Source of the DNA: Pleodorina starrii
Lineage: Eukaryota > Chlorophyta > Chlorophyceae > Chlamydomonadales > Volvocaceae
Assembly: GCA_030267565.1 (NCBI GenBank)
Contig: BRXU01000023.1
Coordinates: 1 to 64,000, forward strand
Direction: 5' to 3'
DNA: 64,000 bases
A program made the position numbers and the translations under genes. This document shows, piece by piece, positions 12,901 through 34,702 of this stretch (position 1 is its first letter; every line of letters begins with the position of its first letter). The notes beneath the pieces are model-generated. The model was not told the DNA's origin, did no database searches, and saw only the letters and a program-made list of their open reading frames with translations.

Positions 12901-14325
12901 CCACGGCAGAGCTGCGTATACTCCATTCCGCGCCCTTGTGCGTTGTGCCCCTCTGCCCCGTCCCACGCCGCCACCCCAACCCACCCGGAGGCAGTCGCCC
13001 ACCGCCAGACGAACTCGGACCTGCGCGAGGGGCCAGGCGAGGGTCGAGGGGGCCGGGGGCCAGGCGCCAGGGGCCAGACGATGGGGCTAGGTGTGAGGTG
13101 GCGAGCGCATGCGATTCGTGGCGGCGGCGACCAAACATGTGGCGACCAAGATGGGGTCCAGAGCCGAGTGAGGTGCAATGACAACCGCAGGCACCCGCGG
13201 GCCGTTACCAGGTGTGAAATGCGCTCTCGTGTTGGTGAGATCATCTTTATCCGACAAGTTCATCCACACCCAACAGCCCCGCCCCTCGTACAGTTCCCTT
13301 CCCTTCCCTTTCCAAAGCCGTCCAATGATAATCAGGTAATACGCGCGCCTCCTCCATGCAGGAGGGGTGTGACAGTTACGAACGCCCTTCCTCTACACCC
13401 ACCCACACACACGCCGGGTGTTTCCCGCCTCCATCCATCAATTCTTAACCCCCTCCTCCCCCGCCCCACCCCCACCCCCCCGCCCCCACCTCTCCGTCCT
13501 CCAGCAGTTCCATGGCCGCCAGCCGCAGCCGCTCCAGGAAGGGCACCTCGGGCTGAGCCACCTCCACGTAGGCCTGAGGAAACGGGGACACGGGAGGGAA
13601 GCAGCGCAGTATTCGGAGGGCGGTCATAAAGATGAGACCGCAGCGGTGGAGCCGGAGGAGCAGCGTTCGGGGGGCCCAGGTGTTGTCCCACAAGGTAACT
13701 ACTGGTGGGTAGCTGGGAGCCGCAAAGCAGGAACGTGCATTCATTGGCAGTGTGGCAGTTGGGAGGTGTCTGCCGTTCGGCGACGCCATCGCAAAAGGGC
13801 GGCTGCAGAGTGCGCGGCGCATGCCCAGGCGACGGCCGGGTAATCTGTGTCGTGGTCCGGATGGAGAGGCAGGGTGGAATAGGCATTCACCACAGCCGCC
13901 CGTCAACCCCTAGCACACGCGGGCTAACCACGGGATGAAACGCGGGACAGAACCCTCAAACGCCGTCCACACAAGCGGCATACCTTCGCTCCCATCAGGC
14001 CTCCGAGCTTTTTCTCCCATGGCTGCTGAGACAGTAGATCCAAAATGCCCGCCTCGACAGCGGCATGTTCCGTGCCTGCGTGATGCCGGCCGGTTACAAC
14101 CCGATATCTGGCTGACGGTCATCAGAGGGACACTCCAAATGCCGTGCGTGCCGACTTCATTGCAACGATGCAGGAAAATTTTACCCCATCCAGCGTTGCG
14201 GAGGTCTTACCTAAGTCGCCCTGGAGGATGGCTGTCAGGGCCTTCAGCCCTTTCTCTCGTTGCAGGTGTTTTGGATCACCAAGTAATACCATGACCTCCG
14301 CAAGGGGAGGTGTGCTTAGCGCCAT
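6977..14325 (-). CDS. HEAT/ARM-repeat protein, 16 exons
   Basis: Exons in transcript order: 14185-14325, 13984-14022, 13490-13573, 12447-12524, 11675-12058, 11239-11423, 10786-10915, 10299-10408, 9874-10063, 9561-9673, 9089-9212, 8480-8751, 8169-8266, 7824-7919, 7362-7505, 6977-7167; 792 aa. All junction phases agree. The protein is a series of amphipathic helical pairs such as AVREAACACIAELMEKV, MSWPVRDAACIAAGR and IPTVRANSAVALAKV, which is the HEAT/ARM solenoid pattern. Such proteins are scaffolds; the partner is unknown. Exon 5 inserts about 100 residues of acidic and poly-Gly/Ala/Ser sequence, probably a disordered loop. The last exon is Gly/Ala/Pro-rich. The ATG has a good context (AAAAATGGCG). 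The donor of exon 1 (GTAAAA at 14184) was chosen because it keeps phase with the 13-codon exon 2 (PWEKKLGGLMGAK). An alternative donor at 14208 would break it. No specific orthologue is named. Confidence 0.75.
9228..9300. repeat. GGCAGGGA purine-rich intronic repeat
   Basis: Degenerate GGCA/GGGA tetramer run in the intron between the exons at 9089-9212 and 9561-9673. It is polypyrimidine on the transcribed minus strand and lies just upstream of that acceptor. Confidence 0.7.
10424..10458. repeat. AGTC tetranucleotide microsatellite
   Basis: About eight to nine perfect copies of the tetramer lie inside an intron of the HEAT-repeat gene, some 15 bp upstream (minus-strand sense) of the acceptor for exon 10299-10408. 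Length polymorphism here could affect the polypyrimidine/branch region. Confidence 0.85.
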
Positions 14326-14747
14326 TTTTGCAACCCGATTAAATGCTTTGCGGGACGCTACTTTGCATTCACTATACTTCAGTCAGATGCGGGTTGTTTC
14401 GTTGTCTACCTGCCTTTGTTCTAAAACGTTGTGTGTCAAAGCGGCAAGTACCGGTGGACGAGCCCGTACAGCAGCTTCCATTTGCCATGCCTGCCGGCAA
14501 CCATACGTAGTGTCCGCTTGCGGGGAGTCCAGTCGGTTTGTTGCATTAGCTTCCTGGATTTGGCATGTCGCTTTGCAAGAAACTCAACGGCGCCGTAACA
14601 TCTTACGGTTGACCTATCATATCTTCTTTCTTGTGGCCAATTGGAGCTTAGGTTATGTGACGTTTGCCTGATGTCTTGAACTTGGACATGATGACGTGCT
14701 AGGTCAGGGCCTGGTGCCAAGGGCACAGTCGCCTCCGAAGGAGAAGA
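14326..14747. promoter_or_regulatory. 422-bp divergent promoter region (HEAT gene / MMTAG2-like gene)
   Basis: The start codons of the minus-strand HEAT-repeat gene (14325) and the plus-strand MMTAG2-like gene (14748) are only 422 bp apart. Both 5' UTRs and promoters must fit here. It is less GC-rich than the neighbouring introns. I see no clear TATA box. The role is inferred from gene orientation only. Confidence 0.55.
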
Positions 14748-17401
14748 ATGAGCCTTTACAACGGCCCGCCGCGGCCAGGGGCCCGCGGTGGCCGCGATCA
14801 GTTCTCTTGGGATAACGTGAAGGCCGACAAGGACCGAGAGTACTACCTCGGGCACTCGGTCAAGGCTCTTGCGGGCAGATGGCAGAAGGGTAAGCTTTAT
14901 CGGGCCCATCTGGACCCTGCGTGGTGCCTTTGAATTACAGGGAAGACCAAGTCATGCCGACGCGCCTCGCCGACCTGATGCAGGCCGCGACGTGTACTGG
15001 TACACGCGGGAAAAGGGTGGACAGGATACGCTCCAGGATGAAGTGCAGGCCGTGAAGCAGAGGGAGGAAGAGCTGATGATGGAGGTGAGGGTTTGGCAGC
15101 GCAGTGGGGCACGTGACCCGCCGAAAGTGTCGCGTCGGTCATGCATGCCGTACTCACCTGTGTCCCCACGGCGCAGGCGCTGGGCCTTAAACCCAAGACG
15201 GTGGTCAAGCCTGCTCCACAGCTCGACAAGCATGACTTGGACGAGCTCATAAAGGGGAAGCAGGATGATCAGGAGCAGCCGGATGAGGCCGGGGCAGCAG
15301 CGCAGGAGGCGGACCGAATCAAGGGACTGGGCTACATCGCAGGGTGAGGCGTGTACGTGACTTGGCCGGACTGCGTTCAACCCCCGTTACGTGGGGATGT
15401 CTCCTGCACCGCATTGGGATATTACACGAATCCATTTACGGTGGCATTGGCTTGCGGTGAGGAATCGGGGCGTGCTGCGCGTCCTGGGCTTTTCCTTGTT
15501 TCCATTTGCACCTCCATTTCTCACGCTCGCCCTCTCGCCCTCTGACGTAATCCTCAGTCCCGGAGGCGGCCCATCCGAGGCGGTGCACACCACTCTGCCC
15601 GGGGTGGGACCCGCCGGCCCCGGGCCGCAGGGGCAGCGCCTGCCGCCGCCGCCACCTCTGCCGGCGGCAGCCGGCGCAGCTGCGGCCGGAGTGAGGCCTG
15701 GTGCTGCTGTGGCGCTGGCGTCGGGGATGACCGCAGAACAGCTCAAGGAGCTGCGGAGGGCGGAGAAGCGGGCCCGGAAGGAGGCGAAGAAGGAGGCCAA
15801 GAAGGTGCGTGGCGGCCAGCCAACGGGCGGAAGGGAGGGTCAGTCGCATGCGGATGCGGATGCGGGGCTGCGCAAGGGTAGGCTGGCTAGGGGGTGTACG
15901 TAAACTTCTCCCGGGTCAATGGTCAGTGGTGGGGCAAGCCAGGGTTTTGGTGGGCAGTACGGTGTGGGCGGGACAATATGGACGGACGGATGCGATGCAG
16001 GCACGCGTAGAGGTGCGGAGGGGAGCTGCCCGACTTGTGAGGTGGAGGGGGACTTCAGGCAGCGGAGTCCAGCCCTCCATTTTCCTCTATCCATACTTCT
16101 TATGACGGGAGCAAGGCATCACAAATGGCAACCACCCTCGCTTGCCCGCCCGCAGGCCAAGAAGGAGGCGAAGCGGGCCAAAAAGGAGGCCAAGAAGGCC
16201 CGCCGGGAGGGCGGGGACCGCAAGGAGCAGCAGCAGGCAGCAGCAGCAGGTGAGGCCAGGCCCCTGCAGAGTCCCGGGTGTCGGGCTGCGAAGTGTGTTG
16301 CGTTATAGCTCGGCGGTCCATCGAGAGTAATTGTTTGTGTGAAGAAGCTGCCTAGTGCCCGAAACCACAGTGCGGACGCTGTTCCGCGTTTCGAGGCGCA
16401 GGTTTCAGGAGCCTGAGCACGCGTATGTCGCCCAATCTCCCCCCGAATCTCCGTCTGCACCCCGCCTTGCGACCACAGAACGCAAGAACCGTCGCCGGCG
16501 CTCCGCATCCGGCTCCTCCTCATCGAGCAGCGACGGCAGCAGCAGCGACAGCGATGGGGGCGGCCGGCCGCGCGGCAGGGCTCCGGAACCATTCGACGCT
16601 GCGGGAGGGCGGCACCGGGCGACCGCCGCCGGGCCAGAAGGCCCCGAGTGGGGGCGGGGCAGGGCTTGGGACAAGGGCGGCGAGCGGGAGCCGGTGCGAG
16701 GCCTCACAGGGCCTGCGTACGAGCGTGGAGACCCCGCAAGGGGCTTAGGCCGCCATGGGCATGGCGTCGGCGACGAAGACTACGGTCGGCAAGCCAGGCC
16801 TCGCGCGCGGCACGACAGCGCCAGCCCCAGCCCTCGGCCCCGCCGCGGCGCCAGTCCCGCTGATTTCGGCGGCCAGCAGCAACAGCAGCAGCGGCACCGC
16901 AGACACGATAGCCCCAGCCCCGACCGCGGGCGTCGGCGCAGCCGCAGCCGGAGCCGCAGCCCTGTTGAGCGCAGGCGCCCGGACCCGGACCTACGGGTCG
17001 GTGTGCGGCCGGGCCACGCAGCCTGGGGCCGGCAAGGCCCATATGAGGAGGACTCGGCACGGTGCGACCCGCGGGACGGCCGCGACAGGGGTGGAGGCGG
17101 CGCTGGACGTGCGGGAGGCGGGGGCTGGCGGGTGGATAGGGCGGGGGATGGAGGCAGGGCGCGCAGTCGCAGCCGCAGCCCCCGCGGGCGGCGCGTTGGC
17201 AGCCGCAGCCCAGGGCCGCGGCGGCGGGAGAGCCGCAGCCGAAGCCCGGATGAGAGGCGAGGGGCCCGCGCTGACGACGGCCGCCGCATGAGGGACGCGG
17301 TTGGGGAGGGCGCGGCGGCCGCAGCGAGGGAGCGGCAGCGGGAGCGGCGACATGACAGCCGCAGCCGGAGTCCAGACCGCGGCCGAATTCGTGGGCGGTA
17401 A
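14748..17401 (+). CDS. MMTAG2-like (MMtag domain) protein with Arg/Ser-rich tail
   Basis: Six exons (14748-14889, 14984-15084, 15177-15343, 15558-15804, 16156-16249, 16479-17401) give 557 aa. Residues 1-110 match the MMtag domain of multiple myeloma tumour-associated protein 2: [20 protein letters not shown], then [27 protein letters not shown], and ALGLKP; the domain ends near [12 protein letters not shown] Pro/Ala-rich linker follows, then a highly charged Lys/Glu/Ala stretch ([14 protein letters not shown]... [14 protein letters not shown], about 215-255) that should form one long helix. The last exon encodes about 300 residues rich in RS, RD and RG dipeptides, like splicing-associated SR proteins. 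A nuclear, RNA-associated role is therefore likely, but the family's molecular function is poorly known. The start ATG is the first in frame, just after GGAGAAGA. Confidence 0.85.
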
Positions 17402-18270
17402 CGGCGGCGGGCTACCGGGTTGGTGCGGCCCCGTCCAGCGGCGCTTTGTGCCCGCTTAGGGCATTATGGGCCGAGCGGCCGGTGTCGGCATCGTGAGAGG
17501 CCTCCGCTGCGCGGGCGGCCGGGCGCCCTGGGCACTGTCCCCGAGCACTGTACACCGCGTGCCGTACGTCCCGGTGGTGGTGCTTGTTCCTTTAACCACA
17601 ATTCAGGCAAATGTGTCCTGGCAGAAGTTGTTCCCGGGGGTATTTCGGCTGAGATCCGGGGGTTCCATTCCTGTGACCCCGCGGACTGGGAACTTCCACT
17701 GCGAGTGTAAGGGGGCCGTGGCGTTGGTGTACAAGATACCGGCACAGATACAGCACATGGACCTGCACCACTGGTATATATGTGTAACACGGAGAGGGCG
17801 GCAACCGGGCACTGCAAGCGTTCCTGGAGCTCGGTGGAGCGGTGCTCGACCATGCCTAAGCGGGGAACGCAATTCCGCACACGGTGGAGAGTGTTGGGGC
17901 CCCAATTATGGTCAATGGTGGCTGCAAGTTTGCCACTGGTTTACATAGAGGCTGATTGGGTCATGGTGTTTGAAATCAGCCAGAACCAAAGCCCAAGTCA
18001 ACCAAGTTGCTGGTACGACAACGTTTTCAATCTGTCACGCTGGTTTCGGCGGTGCTGGACGCACCAGACACGCGCAGCTTTCAACCACTAGCCTGATCGT
18101 TGTTGCTTTATTCCTTGTGCCTGTCGCATCGCGAATCAACTGCGTAGCCTTTGTTGCGTACTGAATCGCATTACACTGTGACTTTTGCGTGTAGCGCACG
18201 GCTAAGCAAGGAATAATTTGAATTCCATCTCTTTTAATATTTAGTATTTACTGCTTGCAATATCCGAACC
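17402..18270. other. Intergenic: 3' UTR of MMTAG2-like gene, 5' region of GARS gene
   Basis: No further coding exon is supported. The left part should be the 3' UTR of the MMTAG2-like gene, ending after one of two TGTAA motifs (17706 or about 17779). The right part, from about 18080, is more AT-rich (TTTAATATTTAGTATTTACTG just before 18250) and probably holds the GARS promoter and 5' UTR. Confidence 0.55.
17706..17710 (+). terminator. TGTAA poly(A) signal of the MMTAG2-like gene
   Basis: First TGTAA after the stop codon at 17401, about 305 nt downstream. A second one lies near 17779. Either could be used; both fit the length of a typical 3' UTR in this group. Confidence 0.5.
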
Positions 18271-28148
<9,878 letters not shown>

Positions 28149-30300
28149 AGGAGAGGTCATTAGAGGAACGCCTCCCCCCTCCCGCTCCCGCGGGCAGTAG
28201 GCGTTGCCGGATGACAGCAGCGCTCCCGGGCTCTCTGAACTTGCCGGTGAAGCCCAACGGAGCCCCATTGAGCTGACGGGCGGGCGCCGCCACACGCGCA
28301 CTCACCGGGCGAGCGGCTGGCCGTGCGATCGGGCGCGTGGCTCTGGCTTTTGGCGCCTTCACGCAGGCTGGGCCGCGCGGCCCGGCCACAGGGGTGCGGC
28401 CGGTTTTGGCATTGGCTCGGAAGCGTGTCCGGCCCGGCCCAGCCCAGCCCGAGAGAAGCGCCAGGCATCAAAACCAGCAATGTGTCAGCGGGTGGTTACA
28501 TGGCCCGGGGACTTGTCGTACAGCATAAGCCCCATACCGGAAGTAATAAGCCGACCTGGCGGTATGATCGGAGGTGATGTGAGGCGGCGTTCGGAAAAAA
28601 ACTGTGTTTCTGCGTGCGTTGGTGTGTGGTTGTGGTTATGGTGTGTGTGTGTGACTGGGGAGGGGCGGGTGGTGTGGTTTGGGAGCTGCGGGGTATCGGT
28701 ACATGCTCGCGCGCCGTTGACTCGTTATGCACTACACCTCTACCTCCTGGCATGTCACCGCTGCACCGCTGCGGGGCCGCCTCTCACAAAGTCACAATTG
28801 GTGGCGGACCTCAACGGACAAGAGAGCAGTGGGGCAGCCGCCCAGGGCTCCGGCGGCTTTGGCGCTTGCGGGCGCCGGAGGCTGGCCTTGGCTAGGGCTG
28901 GGGGACGGGGGCGGAGACAGCCGCGCGGTCCAGGGGCGGCAGGGGGCGCGCGAAAACGCACGGGAGGACCCAGCTGGGTACATTTCGCCCCCCGTTCATG
29001 TTGTGGACCTGCGTGGTAAGGACAAAAGCTGCGGATGACACACGGTATTGACGTTACGGAAAGAGTTGGCAGGATCTTCGGCGGACTGACTGTGTCCTGA
29101 TTGGACGGTGAGCCCGCCAGTGGCCACACGCTCCCGCTTCCACGCCCGGCGCTGCGCCCGCCTCTCCTTTGTGAGCGGCACTGGGCAATGCTTGGCAGCT
29201 CAAGTGTGGAGCCGCCCTGTTGGGTCGGGGTGCGGGTTTGCGCAAGGACCTGCTTGCTGATCCATGATAAGCTTCGATGAGGTCTACCGGTGGTATTTTC
29301 GGCAACAGCACGCGGAGAACACGTCCCCAAATGCCGCTTTCCTTCGTTTCGGCGGGCGATGCGGTGGCCACCGTTCAGCGGTTATCTGGGGTCAACCCAC
29401 GTCGGCCTAATCAAATGGTGCGGTAAAGTAAGGCCGCCCAGGCCTCGCCGATTCAGCCCAGGACGCGCTGAGGCAGTACCTGCTGAAAATTGGTAGGCTG
29501 AATTGGTGGACGGCTTTGTTGAGAATTGTGATCCAGCTTTATCCCACCGGGATTCCCACTACGGGGATAGGTGCGGGGATCAAGGCTCATCCCGGATCCG
29601 CACTAGAATTACGCCCTCAGACATTTTGGGCCGGGACACGGCTGGCCAGACCGCGGGAGGCCGGGCCGAGCGGCCGAGCCCACGCCCGTGGCGGGCATGA
29701 AATTATGTTACCTCGCCCCTCTAATAACGATTTGCGGAGCATTCATTAGAGCAAAAGATACGAGCGCCACAAGCTGAGGCCCCCAAACAAGCCACAGGCC
29801 TCCCGCACCGTGCCACACACACACACAAATTACTCCCCGCTGAGAACCATTTAAATAGAGGTAGTGCATTTATTGGTAGTAGCCTATCGCGTGCGCTTAC
29901 AACACCTGCAGGCTTCTCCAAATGCGGAGGTTGACAGACCCACGGACCGGAAGCCGTAGTTCTTGTTTTACTTGCATAATTATCAAATATTTTAGAAATA
30001 ATTTCTTAACGATTATTAGGAGCAACCGGAGCATGAGGCCGGCGGGGCGTGCCCTTTGAATTGCGGGAGTTGGATCCAAGGGGCGAGCTTTTGTTTCATT
30101 GTTTGCCAACATGCCAAGTGAACGCCGCTTGCACTTGTTCCGCATACGTACTTTGACGCTGCAAAATATACAATTACACAACTGCAGTGTTCCTGATTTT
30201 CTTTCACACACAGGTTGACCGCGACTACTCTTGTGTTGACGCGCTCGCACAGAGAGGGATGGAGTCATTAGCCATAATGACTAGCAGTGTCAGCACATCC
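28149..30300. other. Gene-poor interval after GARS
   Basis: About 2.1 kb without a supported gene. Minus-strand frames at 28160-28390 and 29050-29370 are GC-biased, lack any recognised motif and cannot be joined convincingly by splice sites. No TGTAA was found close to the GARS stop. AT-rich DNA at about 29930-30200 precedes the next gene and probably includes its promoter. CACAG at 30208-30212 could be an acceptor for an upstream non-coding exon. Confidence 0.45.
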
Positions 30301-33300
30301 ATGACATCTCCTCGATGGCCCTCCGCGCGATTGGCCTCCTTTCGCACGTCCAGTCCAGTCCAGCGCGAGATGCCGTCTCGGGCTCCAGGCGCTTCAAGCG
30401 TGGCCGCCTCAGCATCACACCAGCAATATACTGCTGCACCTTTGCCACCAGCGTTCAAGGCGCCCGCTGCGCGGCACTCGCCAGCAACGACAGCCAGCGC
30501 GTCCGAACAGGCCGCGTTCTGGTCCATGCACAGCAACCTCCGCTTGCTTATCCACACACGGCGCAACGACTTGTCGCTGGAAGCCTTTATCCGCGATCCC
30601 ATCGCGTGGCTGATGAACTTGGTCGGCAGTCTTCAGTCGGTGCTCGCGCGGCTATTCACAGGCTCAGCCACGTGCCACGGGGTAACACACACAGGGGCTA
30701 TCTCAGCCAGCACTGTTACACCATCCTCTCAGAGAACATCGTCGACGGCAGCAACGGCGACGTGTCAGCCGGTCACACGGCGCTGCTCCTCCGGGCGCTA
30801 CGTGCCTACCGCCTCCGGGGAAGCGCAGGCACAGACCCGGTTGGTTGCGACACAGCAAGCGGCGCCTGCGCCGGCTGGACAGGTGCGCAGGGCCACCAAC
30901 GTACAGGCTGAGGCTGCGGGGTGGGGGGTGGAGAGGAGGGCTCAGGGGCCCCGACAGGCTCTTGCGGGACGCGTAGCTGTGTGAGCACATGCACATTGAT
31001 GCTACTAAGTGGCAGCGCTGAAGTCGCCGTCACGCCCTAAATCCGTTCGCGAATGCAGTGGTCACCGGTCCCTGTGGCGGCCCTGGCCGTCGCCGCGGCG
31101 GCTGCGCTGGCTTTGGGCGGCATCTGGTTGTTCCGCCGCTGGCGGGCGATGGTGGACGTCCAGCGGGAGCAGGCGCAGCGGGCTGCGGTGAAGAAGGACA
31201 ACCTCGCCCGCCAGAAGCAGGTGTGTGCACGGAGGCATGGTGGCCATGGCCCGGGGCGGCTGGTGGTGATGGTGGCTTTTGGGGGCAACAAGCAGGATTC
31301 ACTGGTCGAGGCTCAGGAACGGGCCTTGTGCCGAACAGACCCCTTGGCTTTTGCGTCTTCCACTGGAGATGCACATCCACCACCGAATCCTTCAAACGCA
31401 AGTCAGTGTTTGGGTCGCCTGCGCGCTGGCTACCCTGACCCTCGCGTGGACCTTACAACCCCCCTTTACGTGGATATCCCCACTCCCGTCCCGTCCCGGG
31501 CACGCAGCGCTTCCAGCGGGCCCTGGTCGTGGACAGCGTGAACCTGGAGCTTCCGCCCATCAAGGTTGGTTGCCTAGCTTATGGTGGCCATTTTAGTTTG
31601 TCCGGTCTCAAAGGCGTGTGTGCTCCGGCCAAGGGGGCTCTTTCTTCGGGAAGATGTGCCCTTCGACCGTCCCTGTATTTATCTGCCCATCGTCATCCAC
31701 CCTTTCACCAGTCCCTTTCACTTCCCGTCTTCACCCTCCCCACTTGTCGCAACCGCGGCCATCCACGTTCCCTTTTCAAAACGTGCGCTCCTTCCATGCA
31801 GCTGCATCCCTCGTTCCACCTCTGGATCTCCCTGTCCCCATGTTGCCACTGCCATGACCAGGACATGGACGTGCAGCCGGGCCCCGTGCGCGTTGAGAAG
31901 ATCATCTCCCAGGGCTCCTCTTCCTCGTCGCAACAGCGGGACGCGGCCAGTAACCCCTCGCAACGCGGCGGCCCGGTGCAAGGGCTCGCCGGCGACAGCC
32001 TGCGGCAATGGCAGCAGTTCATGTCGGCGTCGCGTGCAAAGGAGGTCGGTCGATGCCTAGGTCGCACGGTCTCACGGCTTACTGGCTAGCCTGGCACTCA
32101 GGTCGCCAAGTGCCTGCCTTTGCCTGCGCTGTGTGTCCACCATGCGTGTCCACCATGCACCGAGACCCTAGCACGGAGAAAATACCAATAGTGTTTGAGC
32201 CCACGGCAAGCAACCCAGCCAAACGCACGTGCAGCATTGTGGGCCCGCGTCATTTCTGCGTTTTGACACGGGACTGGCAATCTCCCCGCACGCGGCCTTG
32301 CCTGATCTGTTGTGCTGTTCCCTGTCCAGGTGACGAACGTGTCGGGCAGCAGCCAGCGGGGCGGTCGGGGCACCGCGGCGCAGCAAGCGGCGGACTCGCC
32401 CTACGTGGCGCTGGACGACCGCGTGCTGGCCGACCTGTCCGAGCGCATCCGCCGGGCCAACGACCTCACTGCCGCCGGGGAGGCGCCGCCGCCTATGCCC
32501 GTCATTACCTTCGAGCAGCTTTACGCAAACAACCACGAGAGCGATGACGAGGCGATGGCACGCAGGGCTGCGGAGCGCAAGGCGCGCTGGTACGTGCTCG
32601 CCCAACGCCCGTGATGCTTGATTGTATATCTAAGGGAGCGAAATTGTAACTGGTTTTCCTGTGCTTCGGTTGCCTACGCAGGCAACAGCAAAACCCAGCT
32701 GCTGCTGCGCCGGCGGGCGGCACCGCGGCGGTGCCGCGCGGTAACGTGGCCGCGCGACCGCCGCGTGTACCCAAAAAGGAGCCGGCGACGATTACGGCCC
32801 CTGCGGCCGGAAAGGCTGCAACGGCTCTTCCAGGTAGCAAGGCGGCAGCGGCCCTTACAGTCAGCAAGGCGGCAGTGGCGCCTGCAGGCAGGCCTCGGCC
32901 CAAGCCGTCCATCGCTGACAATCCCTTTGCTGTCGGCATCGTTGCCAGCTCCACGTCCGCCTCTGCCGCTGCACCCAGCGCCATCGGGCCGGCCAGCATC
33001 CCAGGCGCCAGCAGCAGCACCGGCGGCAGCGCGCGCGGTGGCGCCGCTGCAACGGCTCCTGAGTCATCAACGGCGTCACGCGCCCTGCCACCTCGCTCCG
33101 AGACCGCCGTGCAACCGACAGCGGCCAGCTCCTCAGGTGGACGGCTACCTGGCCGGAACCCGTTCCTGGAGGACCGGTCTGCACCGGCGACGGCGACGGT
33201 GAGCCATGTGGACACTAGTGAGGCCAGCGGGCGTGATGCGGGCGCTGCCAGCCCGCCTCTCAACAGTGCTTCGTGGCGGACAGGCGGCGGCGAGCAAGAC

Positions 33301-33771
33301 GCTGTCAGTATTGAGCACAGGATTGAGCCAGCGTCGACGTCAAGGCCCACGGAAGCGGCGCCAGCGCTGACGGCACCGACAGCACTGTCGGAGGAAGCAC
33401 CAACGATGGCTTCCACGCTCAAGCTCATGGAGGACGTTACCAGCTCCTCCGCCGGCGCAGGGAGCCAGCGCGGTGTCGCGCCGGACGGCGCATGCCAGCT
33501 GCCGGGTCCGTCCGCCAGTGCGGTGGGTGGCTGCCGGGAAGACTCCGTGCCGTCCGTGTCCGAGGACCCGCGACGAGAGCAGGACGAGTTGGTAGCAAGT
33601 CCCGGCCGGGTCAAGCGGCAGCCAGCGATGGGGCAACTCCGGACGCCCGAGACCCAGGCGCCGGCGTTAAAACGACTGATGCGCAGGCCGAGTGGCACCT
33701 CTCCGGCTGCAGAGGAGCCCACATGCCGGGTCGTTGTGCCAACGCTGCAGCTCAGCGAGTCGTCCCCGTGA
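30301..33771 (+). CDS. Unrecognised single-pass membrane protein with disordered C-terminal tail
   Basis: I do not recognise this protein. Six exons agree in phase: 30301-30882, 31059-31220, 31508-31564, 31862-32044, 32330-32589, 32682-33771; 777 aa from the chosen ATG. The N-terminus is rich in Ser, Ala, Arg and Pro, like a plastid transit peptide, followed by LSLEAFIRDPIAWLMNLVG, which looks like a folded segment. A hydrophobic helix (PVAALAVAAAAALALGGIWLF, about 198-218) is followed by RRWRAMVDVQREQAQRAAV, a basic amphipathic helix. A conserved-looking block SPYVALDDRVLADLSERIRR lies in exon 5. The last 360 residues are Ala/Pro/Ser/Thr-rich and probably disordered. Starts are uncertain: in-frame ATGs also occur at 30187 and 30259, and an ATG at 31053 could open a shorter protein beginning MQWSPV. 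Localisation to a plastid membrane is an inference from composition only. Confidence 0.55.
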
Positions 33772-34702
33772 ATGCGTTGCACTGGGGTGGCAAGGGAAAG
33801 TGACTCGTTGCCGGATAGGCCGACATTGGGGACTCAGCTGAAGACTTGCGACGGTTGGAGCGCGACAGTGTTGCGACTTGGTGTGGATGCGGGTGCATTT
33901 CTTTGGCCCATTCAAGACCCAACGCATAACAATGACGACAAACAGTGCAATAACATTTATATGCATGTTGGGTAGTAGGTGGTATGTACAGATGTACCAT
34001 GCATCGTGTGCGTCTGGAAGCCCGCGATGGTGTATTTTACCGTTATGGATGACGATGGCATGGGCGCACCTAGTCGGTGCAATAACGTCCGCGGCGGCAT
34101 CTCGGCATAGGTGTAGCTGCATTCGTGATTGTTGTTGAAAGTCCGATTGACGGGCTCTCCGTTCGTTGGGGTGTTGTCGATGAAAATGAAGTTTATGGAT
34201 CGGTGCATGGATGGACGCATTTGGGGCCCGTTTGGCTATTGTAACAACGTTCTCCAGTCCCTCCCCTTGCAAATGACAGTGCCTGACTGCCACAATACCT
34301 GCCCCCCGCTTCGTATATCGCCGTGAAATGTCCAAATGTGCGGTAACCACCAAATGTGCGGTACACACTGCATGCAATCGGCAGGACAGGCCGTTCCTCA
34401 GCAGCGGCAAGTAATCACATCCTAACTCTCCTTGCAGCGTCTCCTCACTGTACACCACACTGCTACTGGGCTGTTCACCGCCTCATCTCACGGAGTTTGG
34501 ATCGCAGAGTGCCTGTCACGCTAAGCCGTATGGCAGCCACAGCAGATTGATGACGCCATGGTGCTCGAGGGACAACTAGTCACGAGAAAGCCACCAACGC
34601 GAGAAAGCCGCCAACGATAACAGCGAAACACGCAGTACCGTGTGTCCTCTAACCAACACACTACCGGGCTCACCATGCCTGTGCAACGCGTTAAAGGCGT
34701 AA
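33772..34702. other. Convergent 3' intergenic region
   Basis: The interval lies between the stop codons of the plus-strand membrane-protein gene and the minus-strand GT10 gene. It should hold both 3' UTRs. A plus-strand TGTAA at 34240-34244 is 469 nt past the first stop. No TGTAA for the minus-strand gene was found close by. No coding exon is supported. Confidence 0.5.
34240..34244 (+). terminator. Candidate TGTAA poly(A) signal
   Basis: Only plus-strand TGTAA noticed between the membrane-protein stop (33771) and the end of the convergent interval. It implies a 3' UTR of roughly 480-490 nt. Confidence 0.4.

Noticed and set aside
30226..30911. Alternative plus-strand frame from 30315 with a transit-like start
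   Set aside because: It cannot be joined in phase to the membrane-helix exon at 31059, whereas the frame from 30301 can through the donor at 30883.
32505..33782. 425-codon minus-strand open frame
   Set aside because: Antisense shadow of the low-complexity last exons of the plus-strand membrane-protein gene. No domain, no splice partners.
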